A DNA stretch of 54,024 nucleotides from Gemmatimonadota bacterium (GCA_022825725.1 JAJDWE010000072.1:1-54024), one strand, 5' to 3'. Positions 23,999 to 34,200 are shown, counted from the first letter of the stretch. Numbers and translations are program-made. Notes: generated by a model not told the origin, from the letters alone.

Positions 23999-25297
23999 TC
24001 AGCCCGTCGTGCGGGCCAGGGCCTCGACGAAGCGGTCGACCTGCTCCGTCGTGTTGTAGATGTGCGTGGAGATGCGGATCGCGTTGTGGCCGTCCCGCTG
24101 GTGTTCGTCGATGTGGGACGAGATGCTCGCCTCGATCGCACCCACCGCGGCCACCGCGTCGAGGTCTTCCTTCTCGAAGATCGTCGATCCGGGCGCGCTC
24201 CGGTCGCGGGCGCCGCTGAGGAGCGTGACGCCGCTCACCTCCGCGAGGCGTGACTTGAGGTGATCCGAGAGAAAGCGGCAGCGGGCCTCCACGGCCTCGA
24301 GTCCGAGCGTCGCGACGAAATCGACCGCCGTCCCGATCGCGGCGCGCACCGGAAACGCCGCGGTACCCGGGGGATCGAACTGCGGCTGCTCCGGGGTGGC
24401 GTCGGGCGCGAAAGCCGTCCGGATGCGGTCGCGCGCATCGCGCCGCACGAAGAGGAAACCGGTCCCCGCCGGGGCCAGCATCCACTTGTGCAGGCTCACG
24501 CTGTACGCGTCGCAGCCCAGGGAGGTCAGGTCGACGGGAAACTGGCCCACCGCCTGCGCGCCGTCCACGAGGCTCACGAGTCTCCGCTCGCGCGCGAGAC
24601 GGCAGATCGCCTCCACCGGGTAAAGATGCCCTCCGCGGGTCACGTGACAGAAGGCCACCGCCCGCGTCCGGGGCGTGATCGCGTCCTCGAACCGGGAGAG
24701 GACCTCCTCCTCAGGGGGAAGGGGGCTGGGGATGAAGACCTCGTTCACCCGAATGCCCTCCCGCACCTGCCGGAACTCCCACGGACGACGGCCCGCCGGA
24801 TGTTCCTGGCTCGTGATCAGGACCTCATCGCCGGGGCCCAGCGCGACCCCGATGCTCTGGAGATGGAGCGCCTCCGACGCGTTCCGCGTGAGCGTGAGTT
24901 CGTCCGGCCGCACCGAGAACAGCTTCGCGAGTCCGGGCACGACGTGTTCCGCGATCCGGGCGCTCAGATCCGAGCGCCCCCGGGCGGGAAGTTCGGCCAT
25001 GGCCCGATACCCCGCGGCGACCGCATCCACGACCTGCCTCGGCGGCATGCCGATGCTCGCGTTGTTCAGGTAGGCCGTGCCGGGTTCGACGAGGAAGTGC
25101 GCGCGCACGTCGTCCCAATCCGCGTCGCCCGGCCCGGCCCGGGCCCGGAGCGGCGGGAGTTCCGCCGAAGACGCGTCCCCCTCCCAGGCGGCGCAGGCCG
25201 GGAGGCCGAGGGCGGCGGCGCCGGTCGCCCCGAGACGGAGCCACTCCCTCCGGCCGATCAGACCGTGGCGGTCGTCTCCGGCACACGCACCGGTCAT
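23999..25297 (-). CDS. Tat-exported class V PLP aminotransferase-like enzyme
   Basis: A 432-aa protein from ATG 25297, whose ATGA overlaps the stop of the upstream lipoprotein gene. The N-terminus has a Tat-like RREWLRLG followed by a hydrophobic stretch ending in LPACA, so the enzyme may be exported and lipidated. The body is a fold-type I aminotransferase of the isopenicillin-N-epimerase/cysteine-desulfurase group. Visible blocks are YLNNASIGMPPRQV, LTRNASEAL, SLVDGAQAVGQFPVDL and SVSLHKWML, where the lysine binds PLP. It probably acts on amino acids outside the cytoplasm. The substrate is not predictable from sequence. Confidence 0.8.
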   Translation of the reverse strand: MTGACAGDDRHGLIGRREWLRLGATGAAALGLPACAAWEGDASSAELPPLRARAGPGDADWDDVRAHFLVEPGTAYLNNASIGMPPRQVVDAVAAGYRAMAELPARGRSDLSARIAEHVVPGLAKLFSVRPDELTLTRNASEALHLQSIGVALGPGDEVLITSQEHPAGRRPWEFRQVREGIRVNEVFIPSPLPPEEEVLSRFEDAITPRTRAVAFCHVTRGGHLYPVEAICRLARERRLVSLVDGAQAVGQFPVDLTSLGCDAYSVSLHKWMLAPAGTGFLFVRRDARDRIRTAFAPDATPEQPQFDPPGTAAFPVRAAIGTAVDFVATLGLEAVEARCRFLSDHLKSRLAEVSGVTLLSGARDRSAPGSTIFEKEDLDAVAAVGAIEASISSHIDEHQRDGHNAIRISTHIYNTTEQVDRFVEALARTTG

Positions 25298-25791
25298 GGA
25301 CAGCACGCGGAACTGCGCGTGAAGGACATCGAGTTTCCGCTGGGGAAGCGCAGCGTCAGCGCGTCGCCGTCGATCTCGACCCCGGTGGGTTCGAGCGGTC
25401 CCTCCCCGTCCCGCGCGGTCATCGCGAGCGGGCTCGCCGGAAGTCCCGCCATCGTGCGTCCGTACGAGAGGTGATGGAGGTGCTCGAAGGTGAGCGTCTC
25501 TCCGTCGAAGGTGTAGCGTCCGCCCTCGCCGGACCCGCGCCTCGGCTCGTCGCCATCCATGACGAAGAAGAGGACCTGCCACTCGCCGTCCGTGAAGATG
25601 ATGCGCCCCCGCACGGGGTGCCGAGCGCCGCTCGACAGGACGTATTCGTTCGCGGCCCAGGCCCCCGCGAGGGCGTCGGCTCGAGGCGACGGCGGCTCAA
25701 CGGCGTCGGGTGGCGGGAAACCGGCGGGACTCCCGGCCAGCACGGCCAGGCAGAGCGTGGAGCCGAGGAGAGTAAGGGGCGGTGTGGACAT
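25294..25791 (-). CDS. Secreted beta-rich protein, function unknown
   Basis: A 165-aa protein from ATG 25791 with a signal peptide (LLGSTLCLAVLAGSPAG). The mature part is mostly strands (YVLSSGARHPVRGRIIFTDGEW, described in pieces: RIIFTDGEWQVLFFV, YTFDGETLTFEHLHH, DALTLRFPSG). It looks like a small lipocalin-like or DUF-type barrel. The stop overlaps the ATG of the class V aminotransferase gene by four bases, so the two are translated together. It is divergent from the cyanophycinase gene, with 179 bases of shared upstream sequence. Function unknown. Confidence 0.65.
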   Translation of the reverse strand: MSTPPLTLLGSTLCLAVLAGSPAGFPPPDAVEPPSPRADALAGAWAANEYVLSSGARHPVRGRIIFTDGEWQVLFFVMDGDEPRRGSGEGGRYTFDGETLTFEHLHHLSYGRTMAGLPASPLAMTARDGEGPLEPTGVEIDGDALTLRFPSGNSMSFTRSSACCP

Positions 25792-25970
25792 AAGCTGCGT
25801 CTCCGGGTCGCCGGGGATCGTTCGCCCCGCAACGTGACGCGGCCCGCGGCGAGCGACAAGCGGCGACCCGGCGGCCACCGACGGCCGGGGTCGCCGGGTC
25901 TTCGCGATCCGCGTACCGTGAGACCCTCCGCCCGAGGACGAAGGGCGCAACCGGATCGAGAGGTCGAACG

Positions 25971-26891
25971 ATGCGAACAGAACGGGGAGCGTTGAGCGTG
26001 GCCTGTGCACTCCTGACCATGGCGGTAACGGCGTACGGGGTCGCAATCGTGGCTCCTGTCGCGGTCGAAGCCCAGGAGGTCGGCCCGCCGAACGGGTCGC
26101 TCGTGATCGTGGGCGGCGCCATGCGAAGCCAGGAGATCGCGAACCGGTTCGTGCAACTGGCCGGCGGGACGGACGCGCGGATCGTCGTCATCCCCACGGC
26201 GGGCGGGGCCGAGTCCTACGGGCCGTCGTTCGGCGGCGTGAGGCCCTTCCAGGCGGCGGGGGCCGAGAACCTCACGGTTCGCCACACGAACGACCGCGAC
26301 GAGGCGAACAGCGACGCCTTCGTGGCCGCGATCCGCGAGGCGACCGGCGTCTGGTTCACCGGGGGACGCCAGTGGCGCCTGGTTGATTCCTATGCGGGGA
26401 CGCGGACCGAGGAGGAGTTGTGGGCGCTCCTCGAGCGCGGCGGGGTCATCGGCGGCTCGTCGGCCGGCGCGACGATCCAGGGATCGTACCTGGCGCGCGG
26501 GGACACGGCGACGAACACGATCATGATGGGGAGTCACGAGGAGGGGTTCGGGTTCGTCCGAAACACGGCGATCGACCAGCACCTCCTTTACCGGAACCGC
26601 CAGTTCGACATGCTGGAGATCATCGAGGCCCGTCCCGAACTCCTCGGCATCGGGATCGATGAGAACACCGCCATCGTCGTGCAGGGCGACCGCTTCGAGG
26701 TCATCGGAGAGTCCTACGTCGTCATCTACGACAACCAGAGCATGCTCGACAGCGGCGGCCTGTTCTACTTCCTCGCGCCGGGCGACCAGTACGACATGGC
26801 GGAGCGTCAGGCGTACCGTCCGGCCCGCACCCTGGCGCCCCTCGGACGCGTCGAGAGCCGCCCCTGGCCGACCCGCCGACCCGACCGCTGA
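25971..26891 (+). CDS. Secreted cyanophycinase-like peptidase (S51 family)
   Basis: A 306-aa protein with a signal peptide (LLTMAVTAYGVAIVAPVAVEAQ). The S51 fold shows SLVIVGGAM at the start of the domain, VIPTAGG, the GGSSAGATIQG block with the catalytic Ser, a dense MMGSHEEGFGF, and a late QHLLYRNRQFD. These match cyanophycinase, which breaks cyanophycin (Asp-Arg polymer) to dipeptides. Export is notable because known cyanophycinases include secreted forms. A related alternative is an alpha-aspartyl peptidase. The MFS gene follows directly. Confidence 0.85.
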   Translation: MRTERGALSVACALLTMAVTAYGVAIVAPVAVEAQEVGPPNGSLVIVGGAMRSQEIANRFVQLAGGTDARIVVIPTAGGAESYGPSFGGVRPFQAAGAENLTVRHTNDRDEANSDAFVAAIREATGVWFTGGRQWRLVDSYAGTRTEEELWALLERGGVIGGSSAGATIQGSYLARGDTATNTIMMGSHEEGFGFVRNTAIDQHLLYRNRQFDMLEIIEARPELLGIGIDENTAIVVQGDRFEVIGESYVVIYDNQSMLDSGGLFYFLAPGDQYDMAERQAYRPARTLAPLGRVESRPWPTRRPDR

Positions 26892-27028
26892 TCCACCCCG
26901 CCGGAGCCGGCTCCGGAGGGAGTCCCACGCGCAGGGGGCTGATCCTCCTCGCGCTCATCGCGGCCGGGGAGGCCGTCTTCTTCCTCCCCTTCGTCCTGGC
27001 GCGCGTCTTCCGCCCGACGCTGCTCGAC

Positions 27029-28189
27029 GTGTTCGGGATCACGAACCTGGAGTTGGGGACCGCCTTTTCCCTCTACGGCGTCGTGGCGATGGTCGCGTAC
27101 TTCGCGGGCGGCCCGCTCGCGGACCGGTTCTCGGCCCGTCGGCTGATGGCGCTTGCGCTCCTCGCCACCGGCCTCGGCGGCATCGTGCTCGCCGGCTTCC
27201 CGCCACCGCGGACCATGAACATCCTGTGGGCCTTCTGGGGGATGACGACGGTCCTCCTCTTCTGGGCGGCGATGATCCGGGCCACCCGCGAATGGGGCGG
27301 GCAGTCGAAGCAGGGGCGCGCCTACGGCTTCCTCGATGGCGGCCGCGGTCTCCTCGCGGCGCTCGTCGCGTCGGTCTCCGTGGCCGTCTTCGCCGCGCTC
27401 CTCCCGGGCGAAGCGTCCTCGGCCACGCCGGAGGAGCGGGCCGCGGCCTTCCGCGGCGTCATCTGGGTCTTTACCGGAATCACGCTGGGCATCGCCGTCC
27501 TCGTGTGGATCCTCGTGCCCGACAGCACGCCCGGCGGGGAGGCGGGCGACCCGGAAAGCTCGCAGAAACTCTCGCTGAGCGGAGTGAAAGCGGCGTGCGG
27601 CATGCCGGCCGTGTGGCTCCAGGCCATCATCGTCGTCTGCGCCTACACCGGGTACAAGGCGACGGACGACTTTTCGCTCCTGTCGCGGGACGCGCTCGGG
27701 TTCGACGACGTCCAGGCTTCCGGGATCGGCACGCTCGCCTTCTGGATCCGGGCCGCGGCGGCCATCGCGGCGGGCTACCTCGGGGACCGGATCGACGCCT
27801 CCCGCGTCATCGTGTGGGGCTTCGCGATCCTCATCGGCGGCTGTCTGCTCATTGCGTCCGGCGTCCTCGTGCCCGGACCGGCCTGGATGCTCATCGCCAC
27901 CATCGTCACCGCGAGCGTCGGCATCTACGCGCTCCGCGGCGTCTATTTCGCCCTGCTGGCCGAGGGCGCCGTGCCGCTCGCCTGCACCGGGAGCGCGGCG
28001 GGCGTCGTCTCCGTCCTCGGCTTCACGCCCGACGTCTTCATGGGACCGCTGATGGGCGTCCTGCTCGACAACTCACCGGGCCTCCCCGGGCATCAGCACG
28101 TCTTCGCCGCCGTGGCCGGCTTCGGCGCCATCGGCCTCGTCGCCGCGCTCATCTTCCGCCGCGTGACCCGCGTCTCGACCCCGGCTTAG
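27029..28189 (+). CDS. MFS transporter (start uncertain)
   Basis: A 386-aa frame from GTG 27029 with about eleven hydrophobic helices and the MFS loop motif GGPLADRFSARR between helices 2 and 3. The in-frame sequence upstream (GLILLALIAAGEAVFFLPF, then VLARVFRPTLLDV) is clearly the first helix of the same protein, yet it contains no ATG, GTG or TTG before the region of cyanophycinase. The real start is either non-standard (CTG at 26939 or 26888) or is lost to a sequence error. The family resembles UhpC-like or nitrate/sugar-phosphate MFS porters. The proximity to cyanophycinase suggests uptake of a dipeptide or amino acid (inference). Confidence 0.75.
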   Translation: MFGITNLELGTAFSLYGVVAMVAYFAGGPLADRFSARRLMALALLATGLGGIVLAGFPPPRTMNILWAFWGMTTVLLFWAAMIRATREWGGQSKQGRAYGFLDGGRGLLAALVASVSVAVFAALLPGEASSATPEERAAAFRGVIWVFTGITLGIAVLVWILVPDSTPGGEAGDPESSQKLSLSGVKAACGMPAVWLQAIIVVCAYTGYKATDDFSLLSRDALGFDDVQASGIGTLAFWIRAAAAIAAGYLGDRIDASRVIVWGFAILIGGCLLIASGVLVPGPAWMLIATIVTASVGIYALRGVYFALLAEGAVPLACTGSAAGVVSVLGFTPDVFMGPLMGVLLDNSPGLPGHQHVFAAVAGFGAIGLVAALIFRRVTRVSTPA

Positions 28190-28211
28190 GGTACCGGGGC
28201 GGCCTCCGGCT

Positions 28212-28790
28212 TCAGCAGCGCTCCCGTCTGAAGTCCGCGGGGCGGCAGGTGAACCCCCACTCCGCCCACAGCCCCCGCCCCTCCGCGGCCGCGGCGGCTT
28301 CCGCGGCCTCGATCCGGTCCGCGTAGCGGCGGTTGGGCGGGATGATGAACGCGAGCGCGTCCCCGCTCGCGACCATGTGTTCGTTCAGCATGTCCCCGCC
28401 CGGGAGGAAGAGGTAGGCGAGGTCCCGGTCGAAGGTGTCGATCCGGACGGCGTCGTACTCGACTCCGAGCGCCGTGTTCACGGGGGCGACCCGGAGCAAC
28501 TCCTCGCGGGCGCGGGCGCCCCACGGTTCCTGCGCCATTTCCGGGGCGTCGATGGAGAGAATCCGGATTTCCCGGCCGTCGGCGCAGCGGACGGAATCTC
28601 CGTCGATCACGAAGGACAGGACGCAGTCCCCGCTCGGCATGGGGGGCGGCGGGGGCGGGGGCGGCGTCGAATCCGAGCACCGCACCACCGCGAGGGCGGC
28701 GATGACGACCGCGGCGGCGATGCTGAACCGGCGACCCTCCCGGCGCGGTCCCGCGATCCCGCCCGGGACTACGGGCCGGACCGGGGCCAT
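28212..28790 (-). CDS. Thermonuclease-like (SNase) lipoprotein
   Basis: A 192-aa protein from ATG 28790. It has a signal stretch (IAAAVVIAALAVVRCS) whose Cys may be lipidated, a poly-proline linker, and a staphylococcal-nuclease domain from about residue 55. Family features are FVIDGDSVRCADG, IRILSIDAPEM with its Asp, EYDAVRIDTFDRDLAYLF with the catalytic Asp region, and HMVASGDALAF. The family cuts DNA and RNA with Ca2+. The frame overlaps or follows the stop of the upstream lipoprotein gene within 14 bases, so they are co-transcribed. Secreted nucleases can supply nucleotides or phosphate. Confidence 0.8.
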   Translation of the reverse strand: MAPVRPVVPGGIAGPRREGRRFSIAAAVVIAALAVVRCSDSTPPPPPPPPMPSGDCVLSFVIDGDSVRCADGREIRILSIDAPEMAQEPWGARAREELLRVAPVNTALGVEYDAVRIDTFDRDLAYLFLPGGDMLNEHMVASGDALAFIIPPNRRYADRIEAAEAAAAAEGRGLWAEWGFTCRPADFRRERC

Positions 28791-28803
28791 GGGCCGGACC
28801 GGA

Positions 28804-29631
28804 TCACGGGCCGACCCGGATCGTCCCCACCTCATCGGTTCCCAGGTGGCGGCCGTCGGCGTTCACGTACCATCCGCGCAGTCGCGGCAGACGGAGCCCG
28901 CCGTCCGCGGCCAGGCCCTCGAACGTGATGTATTCGCCATCGTTCGCGCTCTCGTCGTGGTAGAAGCGGCAGCCCACGAGCTGCGCGGTCCCGGGATCGA
29001 AGTAGAAGTACCACGTGTCGCCGCCGGTATCGGGGTCGTAGGTGACCCGGACCGCGTGGACCTCCCGGTCCATGAAGCTGGTCTCGATGATGTCCGGATC
29101 GAGGTGGGAGCCGGGGTCGGAGATTTTCATCGGCAGACCCGCCAGGAACCCGTAGTAGCTGCGCCAGAACATTCCGTCTTCGCGATGGAGGCGCATGCGC
29201 TCGCGGTCCGCGTCGGGGAGGTCCGCCTGCGCGACTCCGTCCACGGTCGCGGACCAGCCATCGGCCGTCGTCTCGTACTCGATCGGGGATCCGCGATAGC
29301 GGCCCGACAGGGCGAAGTCGCGCTCGTCCGCGCCGAACTCCAGCTCGACGGCGACGCGTTCCCCGCCCTCTCCGTCCGTACCGACCCACGACATCGAGAT
29401 GGACCGGCTTCCCCAGATCCCGTCCGGATCGTGGAAGGCCACCGATCTCGCCACGAGTTCCTGTGCGGGGGTGAGATCGGCCTCCGCAACCGAACCGGAG
29501 GCGTCCTCGTCCGCCGCGGGACGAGGGCCACAGGCGGCGGCGAACAGGACGAGCCAGAGCCAGGACGCCGCGCGGGAAGCGGGTCGGCGCGCCGGCCGCA
29601 ACGCCGGTCGGAACATCCTTGGAGTGTTCAT
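28804..29631 (-). CDS. Lipoprotein of DUF6503-like type
   Basis: A 275-aa protein from ATG 29631. The signal peptide ends in LFAAACGPR. The mature domain contains strands such as WSATVDGVAQADLP, MFWRSYYGFLAGLPMKISDPG, TYDPDTGGDTWYFYFDP and QLVGCRFYHDE. This is the pattern of DUF6503-type lipoproteins, in which a half-barrel similar to LolA is followed by D-P-x-T-G-x-x-x-Y segments. The family assignment is from memory. The gene is divergent from the FKBP gene, with 76 bases between, and is followed by the nuclease gene. No biochemical role is known. Confidence 0.6.
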   Translation of the reverse strand: MNTPRMFRPALRPARRPASRAASWLWLVLFAAACGPRPAADEDASGSVAEADLTPAQELVARSVAFHDPDGIWGSRSISMSWVGTDGEGGERVAVELEFGADERDFALSGRYRGSPIEYETTADGWSATVDGVAQADLPDADRERMRLHREDGMFWRSYYGFLAGLPMKISDPGSHLDPDIIETSFMDREVHAVRVTYDPDTGGDTWYFYFDPGTAQLVGCRFYHDESANDGEYITFEGLAADGGLRLPRLRGWYVNADGRHLGTDEVGTIRVGP

Positions 29632-29707
29632 GCTTGATACTAGCAACCCGCGTTGAAACGCCGCTACATTCGGGCGATTCGCCACTTTCCACACTCGGAG
29701 GCTTTCC

Positions 29708-30310
29708 ATGCAGCGTGACAGGATATCGAACGGGTTTCGGGCCACGGCGAGCTTGCTGCTCGCGCCGCTCGCCATCGCATGCGCGGGGGACGCAGGAGAG
29801 GACGCGGCGGACGGCGCGGAGAGCGCAGAGGAGGCCGCGGCGATGGCCGAGACGGTCGACTCGCCCGAGATGGCCGGCTCGCCCGAGGGCGTGATCACGG
29901 ATCTCCGGGAAATCGCCTTCGTCGACGAACTCGCCGTCGATCTCGATGCGATGGAGGAGACGGAGAGCGGCCTCTTCATGCAGGTGTTGCAGGGTGGGAG
30001 CGGTCCGCCGGCCGGCTACGGCGACGAGATGCATGTGCACTACACCGTCTGGCTGCCGAACGGGAGCAAGGTGGACTCGAGTCACGATCACAACCCGCCG
30101 GAGCCGCTCGAAATGATCCTCGGCTCGACCGCCCTCATCGACGGTTGGGTGGAGGGGGTCACCGGCATGCGCCTGGGCGAGCGCCGCAAGCTCGTGCTGC
30201 CGTACGATCTCGCCTACGGAACCGAGGGACGGCCTCCCGCGATTCCGGCCTACTCGCCGCTCGTGTTCGAGGTCGAACTCGCGGAGCACATTCCCACCGG
30301 AGAAGGCTGA
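29708..30310 (+). CDS. FKBP-type peptidyl-prolyl isomerase lipoprotein
   Basis: A 200-aa protein from ATG 29708 with GGAGG and a 7-base gap upstream. The signal ends in LAIACAGD (lipobox). A 60-residue acidic Ala/Glu-rich spacer follows, then the FKBP domain (from about 87), with VHYTVWLPNGSKVDSSHD, GWVEGVTGMRLGERRKLVLP, YGTEGRPPAIP and LVFEVEL. These are the usual core and active-site residues. It accelerates proline cis-trans isomerisation of exported proteins. The next gene starts 34 bases downstream on the same strand. Confidence 0.88.
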   Translation: MQRDRISNGFRATASLLLAPLAIACAGDAGEDAADGAESAEEAAAMAETVDSPEMAGSPEGVITDLREIAFVDELAVDLDAMEETESGLFMQVLQGGSGPPAGYGDEMHVHYTVWLPNGSKVDSSHDHNPPEPLEMILGSTALIDGWVEGVTGMRLGERRKLVLPYDLAYGTEGRPPAIPAYSPLVFEVELAEHIPTGEG

Positions 30311-30344
30311 TCGTGATCCGGACCGGGGCGGTCGGGCCGGGGCC

Positions 30345-31202
30345 GTGACCGCGTACATCCGCTATCTCGCGCCGGACGCCACGGACCACACGTACGCCGC
30401 AACTGCCGGGGACGGCGGCGCCCGCTGGGGGGTCGTGGAGGATGAGGTCCTCGCGGACGGAATCATCGAGGGCAGCATGGTGGAGGAACTGGCGGCGCCT
30501 CCTTTCGGCGGGGAGGTCCGCACCGGGAAGCGGATGCCGCTCGATGAGCTTCATCTCCTTGCGCCGGCGACGCCGTCGAAGGTGATCGCGGTGGGCCTCA
30601 ACTACAGAAGCCACCTCGACAACAGCCCGATCGGGACCCGCCCGGAGCCTGCAGAACCGCCTCTTTTCGCCAAGCTGCCGAGTTCGATCGTCGGGCCGGG
30701 CGCCGCGATCGAGATTCCCCCGGACGCGGAAGTCGTCCACGCGGAAGGAGAAGTCGTCGTCGTGATCGGCCGGGTGGCGCGTCACATCGGTCCGGAAGAG
30801 GCCGAGGATCACATCTTCGGGGTGACCGCGGGCAATGACGTGAGCGAGCGCACCTGGCAGCGCGACGACCTGCAGTGGCTCAGGGCCAAGGGCAGCGATT
30901 CGTTCGGGCCGCTCGGACCGCGGATCGTGACCGGCGCGGCGTGGGACGATCTGCGCCTGCGCACGCGCCTCAACGGCGAAGTCGTGCAGGACGCGCGCAC
31001 CTCTGATCTCATCTTCTCCATCCCCGAGATCATCGCCTACGCGAGCCGCTACTTCACGCTGCTTCCCGGCGACGTGATCTATACCGGAACGCCGGGGAAG
31101 ACGTCAGCGCTTTCCCCCGGCGACCGGGTGGAAGTGGAGGTGGAGGGGGTCGGCGTGCTGGCAAACGACGTGAAGGTCGCATCACGGAAGGACGGGACAT
31201 GA
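30345..31202 (+). CDS. Fumarylacetoacetate hydrolase family protein
   Basis: A 285-aa protein from GTG 30345. The FAH fold is clear: VIAVGLNYRSHLDN, FAKLPSSIVGPGAAIEIP, HAEGEVVVVIGRVARHI (metal ligands Glu-Glu-Asp), FGVTAGNDVSERTWQ, GSDSFGPLGPRIV and TSDLIFSIPEIIAYAS. Members hydrolyse C-C bonds in acylpyruvates and 2-hydroxymuconate-type degradation products. Its stop overlaps the ATG of the 1443-aa M14 gene (ATGA), so the two are translationally coupled. The exact substrate is not predictable. Confidence 0.88.
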   Translation: MTAYIRYLAPDATDHTYAATAGDGGARWGVVEDEVLADGIIEGSMVEELAAPPFGGEVRTGKRMPLDELHLLAPATPSKVIAVGLNYRSHLDNSPIGTRPEPAEPPLFAKLPSSIVGPGAAIEIPPDAEVVHAEGEVVVVIGRVARHIGPEEAEDHIFGVTAGNDVSERTWQRDDLQWLRAKGSDSFGPLGPRIVTGAAWDDLRLRTRLNGEVVQDARTSDLIFSIPEIIAYASRYFTLLPGDVIYTGTPGKTSALSPGDRVEVEVEGVGVLANDVKVASRKDGT

Positions 31203-34200
31203 TGAAGCCCCGCACGCAGTCGTTCGGCAGCCCGCGGCAAACCCCCGCGTCGGCGGCGAGGGCCGTGTCGGTCGCTCTCGCGTTGGCGGTCGTGTGCGCC
31301 GCGTCTCCGGCCTCCCGCGGGCTCGCCGCCCAGCAGACGGCGGACCTCGCCACGCTGTTCGAGTTGGGGACACTCGTGATCGATACGAACGGCGACAGCG
31401 TGCCCGATCTCGTGAACGCCGCGCTCGTTCTCGGGGACGACCCCTCGTCGGCCGCCCGGGCGGCGGGCGCCGAGGTCGCCGCCCGGCTGGGGTTCGAGAC
31501 GATGGCGATGGACCTGCCGCTGTCCCGCGACCCTGATGGCGGCCAGGTCGGGATCGTCGTGGGACGGAGCGGACTCGAGGGCGCCGGCCTGCGTTCGCCG
31601 GGCATCGACCCCGCCTCCCTCGATTCGGGGGAAGGAGCCGTGGCGGTGCGCGAGGAGGACGGGCGCACGTGGGTGCTCGTGGTCGGCGGGGACGACGAAG
31701 GGCTGCAGGCCGCGGCGCGCCTGTTCGCCGGAGTCCTGCCGCATACGCGAACGCTGTCGACGGCGGAACTGAGCCGCGTCCGGGACGATCTCGCCGAGAC
31801 GTTGGAAGCCGGGGGCGTGGCGGGCGCGGTCGTGCGCCTGACCCAGGCGAGGGTCAGGGCGGGACAGGCGGGCGTGGGACGCGTGATCGCCGAGATCGAG
31901 GTGGATGACGCGAACCTGGGCGCCGCCGCGGAACTCCTCCGCGGACTCGCGACGGGCGACGCGGACGCCGAGGCCGGCGAACCGGAAGAGACGGAGACCG
32001 AGGCCGGGGACGAATCGACCGATGAGGAGACGCCCCGGACGCGTCTGGCCTACCCGGGGCTCGAATCGGTGGAGGCGCGGCTGGCGGGCGGCCCGACGAT
32101 CCGGATCGCCGGGCGCGCGGCGCCCGATGCGCCGGGGCCCGTCGCCGGCCGACCGGGCAGCGGCGGCAAGGACGACATGGACCTCTCCAACCTCTATACC
32201 TCCGACGGGCTGCTCGGCGGCGGGGTACTCCCGAACCGCGTGGACGCTATGCTCGCGCCCGGCGAGGGAGGCATCGACGGTTTGCCCGATCTGGCCGGAC
32301 GGCTCGGACTCGAATCGACCGGGATCACCGTGCCGCTCGTCGCCCCGGCTTCGTCGATCGACCGGGCCGCCGCCCGGCCCACGCTGGTCCTGACCGGGGT
32401 GGACAACGCCCTGACCCGGCAGCTCGCCGACAGCGCGAAGATCGATACGGGTTCGCTCGCCCCCGGCGAGGGGCTCATCCAGGTGGTCCCGGCGGCCTTC
32501 GGGTCCAAACCGGCGCTCGTCGTCTCCGGCGCGGACGCCGCCGGGGCCGAGCGCGCGCTCGATCAGCTGGCCCGGACCTTCCCGCACCTCGCGGAGCGCG
32601 GCGACGACCGCCCGACCGTCGACGACGTCGAGCGCGGCCTGTGGGACGCGCTGTCCGGCCACTCGCCCGTGGGCCAGGCGGCGACCGGCCTCTACAAGCT
32701 CGGCCGCATCGCCGACAAGCTCGCGGACCGGCAGATCGCCCGCGCGGACGTGCTGATGTCCGTCGAGAAAGCGGACCCCGGCCTTGAGGCGTATGTGCAG
32801 GCCCGCGCGGCGGAAGCGCTGGGCATCTCCGACGCGGCCGCCGTCGACGTCACGATCGACGACCGCGATGTCCAGCGGGCGGCCACGATCTTCGCCGACA
32901 CGCTCGCCCTGCCGTCGGAGGTCGACCGCTTCCGGGAGCTGTTCCGCGACCGGGTGCTCCCGGCGGCCGCGGCCGCCGAGCCCATCCGGGTGGAGGCCCG
33001 CCTGAGCGAGCCGCCGGAACTCCGCCGCCAACTGGAGGAGGAGGCCCGGAACGCCCTCATCGAAGCGGGGGCGCCGGCCGACGCCGTGGAGGTCCGCGTC
33101 CTCTCCGCCTTCAAGCAGGGCTATTCCTGGCTCGAAGAGGTGATCCTGCCGCAACTCGCAAGCCGGGCCCCCGGTGAGATCGGAGAGATCGTCATCCGCT
33201 TCCGGCGCAACGATCCGCCGGAGGACTGGCCCCAGCAGGCGATCCACACCCCCGTCCGCTGGCTGCACGAGATCTTCCCCATCGACGAGGTTCTCGCCCG
33301 CGACCTCGGCCTCGAACTGGAGAAGATCCGCTTCGAGCAGACGACCGACGGACCGACCTACGAGGTGACGGTCACGGACGCGAGCGGCGACGAGATCCTG
33401 TCCGGCGATTTCGAGCCCCGCCGGGTGATGCGTCCGTATTTCGACCGCTTCCGGGACTACGAGCACGTCCGCGTGACGACGGGCTGGATCTACGCCGCGG
33501 CGGGAGACCGCACGCTCGCCGACGAACGCATCGTCACGGATCCCGAGACCTTCTGGGACCATTACCAGAGCGTCGTCCTGCCGGCCATCTACGACTACGT
33601 GATGGACCGGCACGACGGGATTCCCGACGGCGGAAACGCGGACGCGCCCTACTTCGGCGAACTCACGGTCGAACTCGAGATGAGCGAGCCCAACTACCGG
33701 CTCGAGATCGACAACGAGATTCACGCCCCGATGGACGCCCTCCACGAGGAGATCTACTTCGGGACGATCGAGTTCTTCGACGTCCTCGGACGGAACTCGC
33801 GCGGGCAGGGGCTGACCTTCCCCGGGCGCATCCTCCCGATCATGCGGCCGCGGGGCGACGGACGACCGGCGGAACTCCGGGTGAGCTTCACGGGGTTCGC
33901 CACGTCCCGGCCCGCGGTCGTCGTCGCTCTCGAGGACGCGGCCGGCGCGGCGGACACGATGCGGCTCGACATCCCGAAGACCGGTCTCGAACGACCTTCC
34001 GCGCGGCTCGCCGTGGTGCGGGCGGGCGAGCCCGGGATCGCGCACCTCGGGCTGCGCGTCCGCGTCGACACGGACGCCGACATGCGCGACAGCCTGCTGA
34101 ACTACGCCTCGCCGAGGCAGGTCGACCGGAGCATGGTCTCCGCCGAGCAGGTCGAGGCGACCGTCCGCGAGGTCGAGGCGCTGCGCGCGGCCGGCCTCTA

